Part shown: piece after piece, positions 11,081 through 23,564 of the stretch | How the letters are laid out: each line of letters begins with the position of its first letter | How positions within the stretch are numbered: position 1 is the first letter of the stretch | Assembly: GCA_022605955.1 (NCBI GenBank) | Contig: JAKCOZ010000003.1 | Location: forward strand, 40,388,761-40,452,760 | Direction of reading: 5' to 3' | Length of the DNA stretch: 64,000 nucleotides | Source: Rallus limicola | Taxonomy: Eukaryota > Chordata > Aves > Gruiformes > Rallidae | Translations under genes and position numbers: made by a program | Notes under the pieces: model-generated | What the model saw: the letters and a program-made list of their open reading frames with translations, nothing else | The model's database searches: none | Told to the model about the DNA's origin: nothing

Positions 11081-14000
11081 ACAACTCATTTTTGCTCTAG
11101 TTTACTATGACTTAGAATGGTTTCTGGCATCAAATGACAAATGAACATAACTTCTGAAGAAAATAAACTTTGTTTTCCTGCCATAACTTTTTCCATCTTG
11201 CTAAGCTGGATTTCATCTTCACTTCTGAAAATTCTCAAAACCAAAATTTTCCCCTTTTTTGCCATCAGTACAAACATCTGTAATTGCAAGCCTTATACCA
11301 AATACAATGGAAATGTCTGCTCTGCCAGAGGCTAGTAGATTTGAGTACTGCAAAACTGTGGTATCAGATTAGTTCCAAAAATGCATTTCTTATCCATAAG
11401 CATGAAGTCCAACAGACAAGGAACTTAATGTCTCAGTCACACCGACTTCTGTGGAATGATGAGTAGCTCCTCCTGCTCCTTCACACACATTGTATTAAGA
11501 ATAAAAGCAGTATTTCTGTAAAACAGATGTATTGTTCAATATTAATCTGGAATGAGAAGAATGAGCAGTCTTAGTATAATTTGAATTGAGTACAGAAGCA
11601 AGTAGCAAACAAGCAAAGAAAAAAAAATCCCACAAACTCCCAGCCCACCCTCCACATTTGTCACCTCCCAAAGATTCAGTCTGCAAGATGCAGTTCATTA
11701 TATGCATTGTGTGCAGTAAATAAAATAATCTCTTCTAGCCACTGATTGAAATGAAGACAGTGTTTTAATAGCGTGACATCAGCTGCAGAATTTCCACTGG
11801 GCTATGTCTGCTGTTTTTGAAAGACTCTGATTTGTCTCATCACAGCTATTTTTCTGTGATGCTAACTATACACTCCAACCTGAACAAATTCATTCCTGAC
11901 GGTGCCTTGCAGCACACAACGTTGAATAATACGAATGAAGGCCTGAAAAATGTAATCAACTTGGAATGAAGAGCATCTGGCAGAACAGCTGGACAATCCA
12001 CAAGTGAGCAACAGAGATGCGAAGGGTAATTGAACGTGGATGAGCTGTCACTGGTCCTGAGCAAGCGACCCTAAGTTAAATGCCCATACCATAATTTTAA
12101 TTAATATGTTTTGTGTACTCTTTTCCTAAACATTTCTTTGATCTCATCTTACAATAATTACTAGGGCAAACAAAAAGAAATGCAAAACACCCTGAAAATT
12201 ACAAAGGGTTCATATTCTGCTCTGATTCATTCTCATGTCAGAACATTTTAGTAAAGAATGAAAATATGACAGTTTCTCTTCCAATATTCATGATTAACTC
12301 CTCTCATTTTTATAAACTGGTACACAGCCTATCCCAGAAAGAAGTCTTCACAAACCCAACTGTGTTACTGCTTGCCACGTTCATCCATTGCCTCTGAAAT
12401 GGCCAGGATGCAAGAGACACATGTTGCTCAAGCAGTAAGGCTCAGTTTCCTGGCTGTAGTTTATCAGCCTGGCATTGCTTTAACTTCCTCTTCTCTGTGT
12501 TACTGGCAGGGAAAAGGAAGAGGGTGTGGTGGTACAACAGGATCTATAAGCGTATCCTATTACTTGGACCTTGCATCATGCTGACCAGAAAAGCTTAAAG
12601 CACAACATAAATCCCACATGGGATTAAACTTCTTTTTTTCCCTATATATTATTTCAGTCACATTTCCAGTAATGGAAATTACATTCCAGGAGGAATGCAA
12701 ATTTTTTAAAAACGTTGCTAAGGATTAAGTATTTTCACTCAAGGAATAAACATCAAGTTGTGATGCATTCCCATGATTCTTACTATGGTTATTTTAAAAA
12801 TTACTTTAATCCCTGCAGCGTATAAACCAATTGCACACTCATTTGACAAGGACCATATTAGCCTGAAGGTATTTAATACCATCAATCTTTAGCCTGTAGT
12901 CCTCATCCAGGCACTTTTCAGAAGGTGTTAGACCTCTCAGGTGTTTTTTTTGTGTGGTTGTGTTTTTGGGGGTATTCTGTAATCAGTGCCAAGCCGTACC
13001 CTATAAGTTCATGCACGTCCAAAGTAATTCACATTGTGCATAGAGGAATCAAGGATTTTTCTAGGTTTGCCTAGGTCGCTGCATGCAGCTACCTCTACAA
13101 AAATATTTAGTTACAGCTCACAATTATGTTTGGGTCACAGCAGGAAAAAAAAAATAAATTGGGTGTTTTGTTTCCTGCAGACAGAGCGATGATAACAAAT
13201 CACAGGATTTCTTGTCTTGTAGTTCATTGTCAGTTCACTGACTTCAAAGACCACTTCAGTATTTCTGAGGGGCCTCTTCATGGGTGAAGGAACAGAGATA
13301 TGGACAAATGTAACTTTGCATCTTGTGTCTTTCATCAAGCAAACTAAAGATGCCAGAGCTGCAAGCATCCCATCCAGCTATATATATTTGAAAGTTACTG
13401 CCTTATGAAAATTTGCATAAGCATTATTTGCATATTTTATAGAAAAAATGACTAAACACATTTAAAGAAAAGTTGTATGAAGGAGCTGAATAGTTTTTAG
13501 GGGAAAAAGTATAAATAGGCCATTTACTTAGTGATATAATGAGTTTGAAAAAGGCTTTTCAGGGACCAAAGATTATAGAAATTCCAACACATTCAAATAG
13601 CATTTTATATGAGATACCCATTAACTAGCTTTCTTTTCTTTTAGATCATCAGAATAAAAGGAGAAGTTACAATTTCCTCGGTGATAAATATTAACAAGAT
13701 ATGTAACATACAGGATGATAATTTTGCCTTTTGCTTGTAAGGTTGCATTTTTTCTTGCAACACAAACATACATCTTTCCCCCCATCTTCCCTTAATCACT
13801 TAAGAATAAAGTGAGGTTTTGTAGTCCTGTTTTTAGTAAGACACACAAATACATCCTCATACCCCACTTTTTTGCATTCTGATAAATACTGAATATTGGT
13901 TTGTCACTTTGTTCTTCAGATACTCAAATAAATGAGAAGCATGCTGCAGAGCTGGTACTTTACAGTTCTTTAAAACCAAGTTTTGAGTAGCACTCCAGTA

Positions 14001-15134
14001 AGGAGCTCCTTTTCCATTGGATTTGAAACATTTAATATATTAGTGTGGAATAATGGCTGGATGTGACCTAGAAATTAAACTTATGTTCATGCTTTAAGAA
14101 AAGCTTCGGCACTGAAGAAACTTTCAGTGTGAAATGCAGCTGATATGCATAGCGTATGGAAGACACAGACTCCAGCGGGTGCAAGCATAGAATCAGCTTT
14201 ACTAGACACACTACTGCTTAAATATCTGCCTTTAAAGGGAGGCTCCGCTCAATCCCCAGTGATCACTCAACTCAGGTCTCTAAATAGCACAAAGCTAAAC
14301 ACTTGTCTTCCCAGGCCAGTGTTCAACAGCCTCTTCCAAGTTCCCATTCACTCCCACATTAATGTGTGTTTTGCTGTTCCAGATTCTTGCTCAGCCCACA
14401 CTCCCATGTTCTTTGTTTAACCCTCACTTCTTGGCACATTGCCTGAAGCAGTCTTACCAAGTATGCTTCCATTCTCTACAGACACACCAAGGGTCCATTC
14501 CATAAAAGTTCCCTAGGCAATCTTAGAGGTTGGCAACATCAGGGGAGTCTGATGTGCTAACCCTGAGAGAACAGTACACAGAGGACAGGGAGTAGAGACA
14601 CCATAGCTAGGCTCTGTGATCTGCTGGGGGCTTGGTGTACTACGGCACCAAGAAGCTGCATTGTTTCTGCTTTGAGGAAGAACTGAACCAAAACTGAGCC
14701 AGTTGTTCATAATTTTCCTGTCAAGATCCTGTCCTTTTGAGTGAACTTTCCTCATTATAATATCCTTATAATACAAACCCATCCCAAAAACTACATGCCT
14801 CCAAGGTGTCACCACCCCTCACTGAGCATGTGCTCTGAATCCTTCAATATAGTCTATACTTTTAAATGCAAAGTAAGGAAAATTTTCACCAATAACAACA
14901 AAGATATGCATGACTAGAATCCTTCAAGCTCCACTTCATAGGTGAAAATAGTAAAAAAGCAGTTCAAGAACAGAGACATGTTAGAGAAGACACCATCACA
15001 AGAAGTCATGAGACCATCGCTGACTTCTAGGACCAGTTGATGGACTGAGCCTCTCTTCCCCCTCTATAGGGATGCTTTGGGTGAGACTTGAACACTTAGT
15101 TGCCTAAGGAAACTTAGAAATATCTACAGAGATA

Positions 15135-15154
15135 TATAGAGGTTTTCCTCTATA
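15135..15154. repeat. Short inverted repeat (8-bp arms)
   Basis: TATAGAGG and CCTCTATA are separated by TTTT. Confidence 0.8.
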
Positions 15155-15782
15155 GAGATCTTTCAAAAGCTGGAAGAAAAAAAAAAAAACAAACCACAAA
15201 AAACCTGTATCTATTAAAAAGTAAATAGATTTTACCTAAAATATGCATAAATGCCAGAATATATGGTTACAATCATGAAGCAGGGGAGCTGTACTGCCCT
15301 GGGAATTAATTAGTAAAACAGAAGAGCATTATGTTAAACTCTCTGAAGTATTTTTCTCTAAATATTGCTGCCATGAGCATATCAGCAAGCTGATACATAT
15401 CTCTATTGATATGTTTTTTGTTACATTTCTCCCGGGTGGACAGGAATGCAGGACTTCAATTTAATTGTCTAATGCTGAAAATCAAAACACTCTTCAGCCA
15501 AAACCAACGCATTGCATCTCACCTTCCTACAGTGTACATATCCATACAGCTTAAAAAGTAGAATACATACTGCTCAGACATCTCTGGAGGTGTTTTGTTC
15601 TGCAGCTGAGCACACACTGGGAGAACATATTAATAATAGTTTAAATAAATCTGCTTGGCCATCTTTGTCTGCAGGGAATATTGGACTTTGGTCCAAACAC
15701 TACAAAAGCAGATGAGTAAAGGACTAAGGCAAATTGGGTTCTGAAGAGAGCCTCATGCAATATAGTAACTTGAGCTACAACA

Positions 15783-15809
15783 ACTTAGTTACTATTTGAG
15801 TAACTAAGT
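15783..15809. repeat. Perfect inverted repeat, 11-bp arms, 5-base loop
   Basis: ACTTAGTTACT (15783-15793) and AGTAACTAAGT (15799-15809) flank ATTTG. The inner nine bases of each arm recur as an inverted repeat at 34432-34451. Confidence 0.9.
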
Positions 15810-17552
15810 GCCTTGCACTTCAGATGCATCTTAGGCACTCTTCTTTGCAGTTAGTTTTCATGCTTTGGATTATGGTCTCAGGCCCAAGCATGCCATTTTT
15901 AGGCATTTCAGTACATAAATTCCAGACTACATAGTTGCTCAAGGTTATGCCTACAATCATGTCACATTCTCACTACTCTTCAGCTAAGTGGAGTTTGGCT
16001 TTGAAGGATTAAAAGATTTGCTGCTGCATTCTGGGTCCTACAGTGTGACAATATCCTTGTTTCTTTCTACCTTTCCCCTTGTGTATCATCATTAAGAATA
16101 ATGGCATCATTCTTGAGTACATGGTTTCCAAATATCAACTACTGTTAAACATGTTTATTTAATTTTTGCACAGAAGCAGTACAAAATATACCTCTATGTC
16201 TTTACATGTATCTTTGCATTTTCACATGGCAGAATAATTCCCTGTCAGTAATGGGATCCTTCTGAACAGTTGCTAATTTCATCTGATTACAGACATAGAT
16301 AGAACTAGATGAGTATACACTTTTCTGAGATGCCTTTCATCATCCTCAGTCCCGTTGAACTCTAAATTTCATTAGCTTTCTTCTGTGAATATCATCTGAG
16401 GAGATGATCATATGAAATTTTGTCTTGCCCAGAGTTTGGGTTAAGCAGAAGGAGCTTGCAGACAATAAATATATGTTTGGCTCCCTTAGCATGTATTAAA
16501 CTGATGTTAATGAATTCTGCTAAGAGGCAGAAAATATTAGTGTAGTAAGAGATAGTAAGAGACTTAAGCTAATGTAATAAAATAGGATTAGACTCAAAGC
16601 TGACTTACATAGTGCACTCAGAAAGTGGACTGAATGGATTCATTCCTGGAGTGTCTCTCATTTGTTACCTGTGTATTACTGCAGTTAATTCTCTTTGAGA
16701 AGTTTTTACACCTTAAAAATGTAATTGTCTTGGTGCTGAAACCTTTTACCCTCTGTGGAAGATCTTCTAAGATAACAATGTTCAGCATATCACAGGAGTG
16801 AGGCCCACACCACCTTATGTTTCTCTCACAGTGCAAGAACTCAGCAAAGCTATTTTGAAAAAATATAACTGTCATTATTCATTCTCATACTTGAAAATGC
16901 ATAATGTTAAAAAAAAGGTGATGATTTTTCTAAGCAACTCAAAATGATGGTTCCTCCTCTTCTAGGATGTGCAGCATGAAGGACTTTAAAAAAACCTGTA
17001 TTTTTCATGCAGAAATGCCTCATCTATCAAGTTCTGAAAAGCACTGCCTTTGAAACTAAATACTAAACCTCTTGAATACTAAACCTCTGTGGCTGGTCAG
17101 TTTGAGAATATTTTACTTTGAATATCTGGGGTGTACAACATCTACAAGTCTGCCTGAACATCACTTACACAATGATTTTTTTTTTTGCTCTGCTGTCTGT
17201 ATAATAAACATATATTTTCTACCTGATCTGCTTTTTACTTGTGTCTCCATCACAAGAGAATGAAAAGCATTCAGGAGAGTTCCATGCCTGCTGCATCATC
17301 AGTCATTTCAACAGTGAGATCAGCCATAAATAAGGGAAAAATCCATAGCTTTGATATATAACTTATTAATGAGCTCAGTATGAAGTCATGTGTATTATGG
17401 CTCTTGATTTACAATGCATTCTACATTCAAAATGAACATTTTTTGTTTCTGCAAATTAGAAGTTTTCTTTAAAATGTTGATTAGCTTTGTTGCTTCAAAT
17501 GCATTTAACTATTTCAGATGGCCAGCAATATTCTATACTTCATAAAATAAGC

Positions 17553-17581
17553 ATATATATAAACATATACACACACACACA
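17553..17581. repeat. Short TA/CA microsatellite
   Basis: A TATA stretch followed by about seven CA units. Confidence 0.85.
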
Positions 17582-17635
17582 TTAATGTTTTATCTATCCA
17601 ACTTTATAAAATATTTACCATTTTGACTAGGTAAC

Positions 17636-17862
17636 TGTCATGGTTCAACACCAGCTAGGCATCTGAGCACCATGCAGTGGGTTGCTCATCTGTTTCCACA
17701 GAGAGGAGAAGGTCATGAAGCCAGGCATCCCAATCCAAGCATCCTAGTGCAGAGCCTCCCCTCTCCAACTAGCCCCCTTTTGTGGTGAGTATGGTGTCAT
17801 ACGGTATGAACTTTGGCTAGTTTAGATAGCCTGTCCTGGCTGTGTTCCCTCACAGCTTCTGG
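17636..17862 (+). mobile_element. Family B LTR, copy 2 (internally deleted)
   Basis: Starts TGTCATGGTTCAACACCAGC with the GAGCACCATGCAG block. It then jumps to the GTGTCATACGGTATGAACTTTGGC block and CTGTCCTGGCTGTGTTCCCTCACAGCTTCT, which match parts of copies 1 and 3. The middle and the end are missing. Confidence 0.7.
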
Positions 17863-18160
17863 TAAAAAAAAACAACAAACTGTATCCTAGACAAATCAGG
17901 GACAGCAACTCAAGAAGAATTGGCTTAAATTTGAAAAACTCTGCTTCTGTTCAACAGCTGAACTGAAGAATGCTGCTGCAAAACAGAGAGTTACTGAGAG
18001 GCATAGTCCTGCTATATTGTGTTCACCAGAGTTACCTCCTGTGAAGTGCAAAGAGTGATACAAATAACAGCTGAGTTAATTCTTCTACAATTTCTTTCAC
18101 ACTTCCTTCACATCTAACTTTCCTTTCTATGATTTTGACCTGCAAATAAGAAACTATGTT
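17863..18160. other. Intergenic, no feature recognised
   Basis: Short unique-looking stretch between an LTR remnant and a CR1. Confidence 0.55.
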
Positions 18161-18272
18161 GGGAGGTTTAGATTGGATAATAGGAAAAATTTCTTCACTG
18201 AAAGGATTATCAAGGACTGGAACAAGCTTTTCCAGGAAAGTGTTTGGGACACCTGGAGGTATTTAAAATACT
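18161..18272 (+). mobile_element. CR1 LINE fragment, left half (interrupted)
   Basis: GGGAGGTTTAGATTGGATAATAGG through TTCCAGGAAAGTGTTTGGGACACCTGGAGGTATTTAAA is the CR1 3' region in plus orientation. It breaks off at about 18272, where a family A repeat starts, and resumes at 19681. The LTR therefore inserted into this CR1. Confidence 0.88.
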
Positions 18273-19670
18273 TGTAAGGTGGGTTGACTCCAGCTGGAGG
18301 CCAGATGCCCATCAAAGCCACTCTATAACTCCCCTTCCAAGGGTGGAGAGGGGAGAGAAGATAAAATGAGTGGCTTATGGGTTGCAATAAGGACAGGGAG
18401 AGATCATTCAGCGATTACCATCACAGGCAGAAGAGACTCAGTGAGGGAAAAAACCCCAGACCTAATTTATTACCAAGCAAAACAAAGTATGATAATGAGA
18501 AATAAAACCAAATCTTAAAACACCTTCTCCCACCAAGTGGCTCACAGGGATGGGAAATGGGGATTGTGGTCAGTTCATCGCACATTGTCTCTGCCACTCC
18601 TTTCTCCTCAGAGGGAGGTGTCCTAACGCTCTTTCCCTGCTCCAGCGTGGGGTCCCTCCCAAGGGACCAACTTCTCCAACTGGAGGCATTCCCATGACTG
18701 TTGCTCTTTACCAACTGCTACAGCATGGGTCTGTTGCATGGGGTGCAGACCTTCAGGAACTAACAGCATGGCTCCCTTATAGGTTCCCAAGTCCTTCCAG
18801 CAAACCTGCTCTGCTATGGGCTCCTCTCTCAATGGTTCCACAGGCCCTGTCGGGAGCCTGATCAGGGCAGGTTTCCTGCCAAGTCACAGCCTCCTTCAGA
18901 TCATAGAATGTGTTAGGTTGCAGAAATATCTTCACTAAATCAGATTGCTCAGAGTCCTATCAAGTCCCTTAAATGTCTCCAGGGATGTGGCTTCAACTAC
19001 CTCTCTGAGCAACCTGTTCCAGTGATCTACCACCCTTATATTGAAGATTTTTTCCTAATATCCAACCTAAATCTACCCTTTTCTAGTTTAACCCTCATCC
19101 TATTGCTACATGACCAGTTCTTCCCCAGCTTTCTTATAAGCACCTTTTGAGGTATTGGAAGACCACAGTAAGATCACCCTGGAGCCTTTTCTTCTCCAAG
19201 CCGAGCAAACCCAACTCTCTCAGTCTGTCTTCACAGGACAGTGCTCCAGCCCTTTGATCATTTTGGTCTCCACTTGCTCCAACATAGAATCCTCCATGGG
19301 CTGCAAGTGGAATCTCTACTACACATGATCTCCCATGGGCTGCTTCATCATTGTCTTCTCCATGGCTGCAGGGGGAATCTGTCTTCCAGTGCCTGGAATG
19401 CCTCCTCCCCACTGGCGTTTCTTAGATCTCCTCACTCCTTTCTCTGGTGCCAAAAAATGTCATGCAAGTTTATTACCTTCTTAAATATGTGATCACAGAG
19501 GGGCTACCACCGTTGTTGATTGGCTCAGCCATGGTCAGGGATGGGTCCATCTTGGAGGCAGATATTATTGGGTCTGTCAGACCTAAAGGAAGTTTCTAGC
19601 AGATTCTTGCAGAAGCCAACCCTGCGATCCCTCCCGACCCCGCTCACTACCAAAACATTGCCACACAAAC
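18273..19670 (+). mobile_element. Family A LTR-like repeat, copy 4, with CR1 nested inside
   Basis: Begins TGTAAGGTGGGTTGACTCCAGC and shares the GGACAGGGAGAGATCATTC, GATAATGAGAAATAAAACC, CTCCATGGGCTGC and CTTGCAGAAGCCAACCCTGC blocks with copies 2 and 3. It is interrupted at 18901-19264 by a minus-strand CR1. The GTCACAG...TTC sequence left of that CR1 and the GTCTCC...TTGCTCCAA sequence right of it are contiguous in copy 2. Without the CR1 the length is about 1.03 kb. Confidence 0.72.
18901..19264 (-). mobile_element. CR1 LINE fragment nested in family A copy 4
   Basis: On the plus strand it opens with TCATAGAATGTGTTAGGTTGC (the complement of a CR1 3' end). It passes through AATATCCAACCTAAATCTACC and TCTTCTCCAAGCCGAGCAAACCCAACTC and stops at CCAGCCCTTTGATCATTTT, so it is 5'-truncated at its right-hand side. 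It is the youngest layer of the nest. Confidence 0.9.
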
Positions 19671-19680
19671 CCAAAGCAAT

Positions 19681-19792
19681 GTGATGCTTTGAGACGTGGG
19701 TTAGTGGTGAACTCACAGTGTTGGCTTCATGCAGTCTTAAAGGTCTTTTCCAACCTTTGGTACTTTTCCAAACTGGTACTCTGATTCTGTAA
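19681..19792 (+). mobile_element. CR1 LINE fragment, right half of the interrupted copy
   Basis: GTGATGCTTTGAGACGTGGGTTAGTGG, then TCTTAAAGGTCTTTTCCAACC and TCTGATTCTGTAA complete the CR1 3' end that broke off at 18272. Both halves have the same orientation and fit together in the CR1 order. Confidence 0.85.
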
Positions 19793-21096
19793 TGGTGCAC
19801 TACTAACTGTTACTGGTTTCTTGATCCCAGGTTACACAACCTGTGTATTTCTATGCTTTCCTGCCTAGCAAGGTGGAGCTGAGGACCTGGATTTCATTGT
19901 GATAAAGGTTTGGCTGTACGCAGGTGTTTCCCCAGTTTACAAGGTTTCTGCTAATTTTCCTCAAAATTCTGGTTGTCATATTGAGGATATAGACCTTTTA
20001 TGTTATGGTACAATTTTCAAAGAAGCAAGCAAACAAGAACACTCTGAGATAGAAAAGACCATTAAAACAGTAATTTATTCTTAGCAAAAAAGCTCACAAT
20101 GAAGTCAGAGCACCATCTTCAAAGTTTCCATTAAAAATTTTAATTAGCTAGAAGTATTGCTATAGCAGATTAGATCCTCTGCTTAGTGACCAAGACCCCA
20201 TTTAAATGTGTACTAAAACAAAAAAAACAAAAAGATATTCATCTTAACTCAGCTACTTCTTTTATGTCATTCTGTTGACTTTACATTATGACAGCAACTG
20301 AACTGAAACTGAAATTTATCAACACTTTATCATATAACAGTTTAAAAAAGTCAAGCAACTGCTAAGAAATATACTTTAGACAAACTACTTCTATGCTAAT
20401 TCCAAACATACTCTATGTGCTGTTCACATAAGCCCAGAAATAAACAGGATACAGAGATGAAAAGTCTTTCCTACTTGTAGAGAACTACTAGTTTTCAAAC
20501 CAAAAAGTTCTCATTTTCTTATATCTGGTTTAAATAGCAGATTAGAGAAAAATCCATTTCATCATCTTTTTCAGCATGTGTTTTCCTGCAAGCCAGCTTC
20601 AGGGTGTAGTTGTTTATTAGCTCTAATAATAAAAATCAAAGCAAGCATGTATGTTTTTAACAGATTTTCCATCTATACACTCTCTAAAATTTGAAATAAA
20701 CAATACAGATGTGTGGCTAGTCATCTGCTTCAACACAATCACCTAAATTTCTGCTCAAGACAGAAACCATGTTAAAATTATACAACCATAATCTGGTCTA
20801 GTGAGTTACAAGAAACTAGGAAAACATAGTATCTTGGGTGCATGTTAATTCTTACATAGTTATTGAAAAAGAAGGTACTTTTCTTATCAGGAATTTCAGA
20901 ACTAGGGTTTACTTATACTGAGAAAATTCTCTGAATTCTCTTCAGGTGTTTTTCAATCCTATCTACAGTAACAAAGCTCTGTCTTTACCTACAGTTCACT
21001 TCAGCTTAGTCTGCTAAGGCAATAAGACTTACATCATGCCATTGCTTGTCTGTCAGTTGATCCTAACAACTTAGCCAATGAGTTCAGCACAGGTCC
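19793..21096. other. Intergenic, no feature recognised
   Basis: AT-rich unique-looking sequence with no supported feature. Confidence 0.6.
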
Positions 21097-21514
21097 ATGA
21101 AGATTAAGAGTTCCAAGTATCTTTCATATGAGAAAAGACTGAACGATCTGATACTGTTCTGCCAGAAGAAGGCTTATGTAAGTCTCATTTATGCGTGTAA
21201 GTACCTGATGGATGGGAAGGAAGAGGGAGCCATCCTCTGTGCACACTAACAGGACAAGAGGCAATGAGTACTAACTAAAAACTGGAAATTTCATCTGAAC
21301 ACAAGAAAATACATTGTTTACTGTGAGCATGGTCAAATACAGGACCAGACTGCCCAGAGATGTTGTGGAGTCTTCATCACGGAAGGCTTTCAAAACCCAA
21401 CTGAACATGGTCCTGAGCAAATTGCTCTAGCTAATCTATCTTGAGCAGTGGAATTTGGACTGGATGATCTCAGGAGGCCCTTTCCAAGCTAAGTGATTCT
21501 GTGATTTTGTACTG
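21097..21514 (+). mobile_element. Old, diverged CR1 LINE fragment
   Basis: Recognisable CR1 tail blocks (AGACTGCCCAGAGATGTTGTGGAGTC, TTTGGACTGGATGATCTCAGGAGG, GATTCTGTGATTTTG) are present, but many substitutions separate them. The GACTGGATGATCTCAGGAGGCCCTT form suggests an older CR1 subfamily than the copies at 22784 and 57451. Confidence 0.85.
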
Positions 21515-22783
21515 ATCCCTTGGTCAAACTCAGCCATATAATTGCCAGAAGTGTATTTGTCTTAGGCATTTAAAATTCCCAAAACTTTTTTTAAATCAGT
21601 AATTTAAAAGGAGAGGCAAGTGAACACTCCTTTTGCTGCTGCAGGAAATACAAGTAGCACTCCTTTAGCAGCAACATTCAACTCCCTAAATGGGATAGAC
21701 ATTTATTAGCATGGGCATATTAGCCATTGTATAGCAGCAAACTGCCATAATAGGCACCTTTCCTTACCTGGCTTTGTGAGCTTCTCCTGCCTTTACAGAA
21801 TAGGTCCTCTGTCCCATGCTACAACAGTGGATATTGGAGAAATTTGGTATTATTAGAAGAGGAAGCAGCTCAGTGAGAAGACTCTGGAAGGCACCATAAG
21901 GAAAGGAGAAAAGCACTGATGCAGCTGGCATTGCAGTAGCTGAGGTTACATTAGGATATAACTTTGTGTAACATCAGGTTCTACACATTGTACTATTCAC
22001 TGGATGACTTGTTTGATGAAGAGTTATAGCTGTTATAGTGCTGAATGCTTTTGTAGAAGCACAGCTTGGGAGCATTACTGTGATGCAGCACCCAGGCTAT
22101 TCTGTCCTTCTAAAAGGAGCAAATCACCCACATCCATAACAGCTTTTCTTCTAGTCTGATGCACATAACACTGCCTCAGGCATCAAATATTCTGTTGCCA
22201 TGCACAGGTTTACAAGTCAGTTTGTGTTTGACAAAAGATTCATCAGTAGACAGCTTGGAGAGGAAATGTACAGCCCTGGAGAGGAAAGGTTGAATACAAT
22301 TCAGTTGGGAGTTCAGGAGAGGAACATTTGAAATAATCTGCTCATAATTTGTTATTGGTTGTTCTGTTGAGGTTTTTTGCTGTCTTCATGCTATCATAAT
22401 TTCATTAATCTCCACTTTGACTTTTGCTTTCCTGCAGTCAGAGGATTATATAGGAAAACAATGTTGAAATCAGTTGCTTAGACCCTGTTCTCAAACCTAC
22501 CAGACCTGAAGTATTTTTTTTGTTAGTGCAACAAAGCAGACTGTTTGAATGCACCAGAACAGCTGCTGAGTCATGAATATGAGTCTGAGAGCAGCCTCTA
22601 TACTCCACTGATACACAGACAACCTGTGCACTTGCTAGTTCTGTAATGTCCTGAGTGCCATAAAGGGACAACTAAACTAGAAGAGGAAATTACACTTCCT
22701 TTGGCAATACTCCTCTGAGCAGTCTTTTATATTGTTAATCAGATTTCTTAAGTCTTAGTAGCAGCACTTGAATCACATCAAAT
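21515..22783. other. Intergenic, no feature recognised
   Basis: No gene or repeat is recognised. Short frames on both strands lack any domain. Confidence 0.6.
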
Positions 22784-23138
22784 ATCTGGAGAAGAGGAGG
22801 CTGAGGGGAGAGCTTATCAGCACCTACCACTATCTGAAGGGAGGTTGTACAGAGGTGGGTGATGGTCTCTTCAGCCAGGTGACAGGAGATAGGACAAGGG
22901 GAAATGGCACAAAGCTGTGCCAGGGCAGGGTCACATTAGACATTAGGAAAAAAATTTTTACTGAAAGAGTTTTTAGGGCCTGGAGCAAGCTGTTCAGGGA
23001 GGGGATTGAGTCACCATCCCTGGATGTGTTTAAAAAAAGGGTAGATGAGGTACTTAGGGATATGGTTTAGCTTAGGATGGGATTGGTTGGACTTGATGAT
23101 CGTCAAAGGTCCTTTTCAACCTTGTGATTCTGTGATCT
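22784..23138 (+). mobile_element. CR1 LINE 3' fragment
   Basis: Runs from CTGGAGAAGAGGAGGCTGAGG through GATAGGACAAGGGGAAATGG and TTGGACTTGATGATCGTCAAAGG to CTTGTGATTCTGTGATC. It is strikingly similar to the 3' part of the copy at 57451-58731, so both belong to one subfamily. The frame at 22768-23070 is the tail of ORF2, not a gene. Confidence 0.93.
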
Positions 23139-23564
23139 GGATGGTCCAGTGTAATTAATTTACCATAGACCATAAAGTTTTCCCTTCATTAATATGTAAG
23201 GATGGTGCTTTAGCAGCATGATCTGTTTGTAATTTCAATATACATAGGGGGAATTCTGTAAGAATAGGTTCACAAGGTTTTCTATTTATAAGCCAGTCCT
23301 TACTCTGTGCAGTGAAGTGCTTCTTTACCTGTATTGCCTAAGTTTTGATGTAGCCATTCTCTCAAATACTACTCAGGATTTAAAGTGACCCTCCTTATTT
23401 TAGTTAGCTCGTCTACCTTTTGATTCCACTTTGTGGATGGTTGATTATCCTTAGCATGAGCTTTTACCCATCCATTTTTAAAGGTGTTTTACTTGGTCCC
23501 TATCACTATCTGGCTGTAATTTTGATTTCACCTCTATTTTATGAGGGGACTGAATGTACCTTCA

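Larger units (their letters stand above)
9743..17635. other. Intergenic, no gene recognised
   Basis: About 7.9 kb of AT-rich DNA. It contains a poly(A) run (10710-10728), a purine-rich tract (10739-11080), inverted repeats near 15.1 and 15.8 kb and a short CA repeat (17553-17581). All open frames are short and unrecognisable. The stretch 14145-14820 is somewhat richer in GC and could be an old LTR, but I could not match it to the families seen elsewhere. Confidence 0.55.

Noticed and set aside
10735..11089. Overlapping minus-strand frames rich in Ser, Pro, Phe and Leu
   Set aside because: They are by-products of the purine-rich tract. No domain and no methionine context support a gene.
14145..14820. 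GC-richer block as an LTR or a gene
   Set aside because: I could not find a second copy, TG...CA ends or a coherent protein on either strand.
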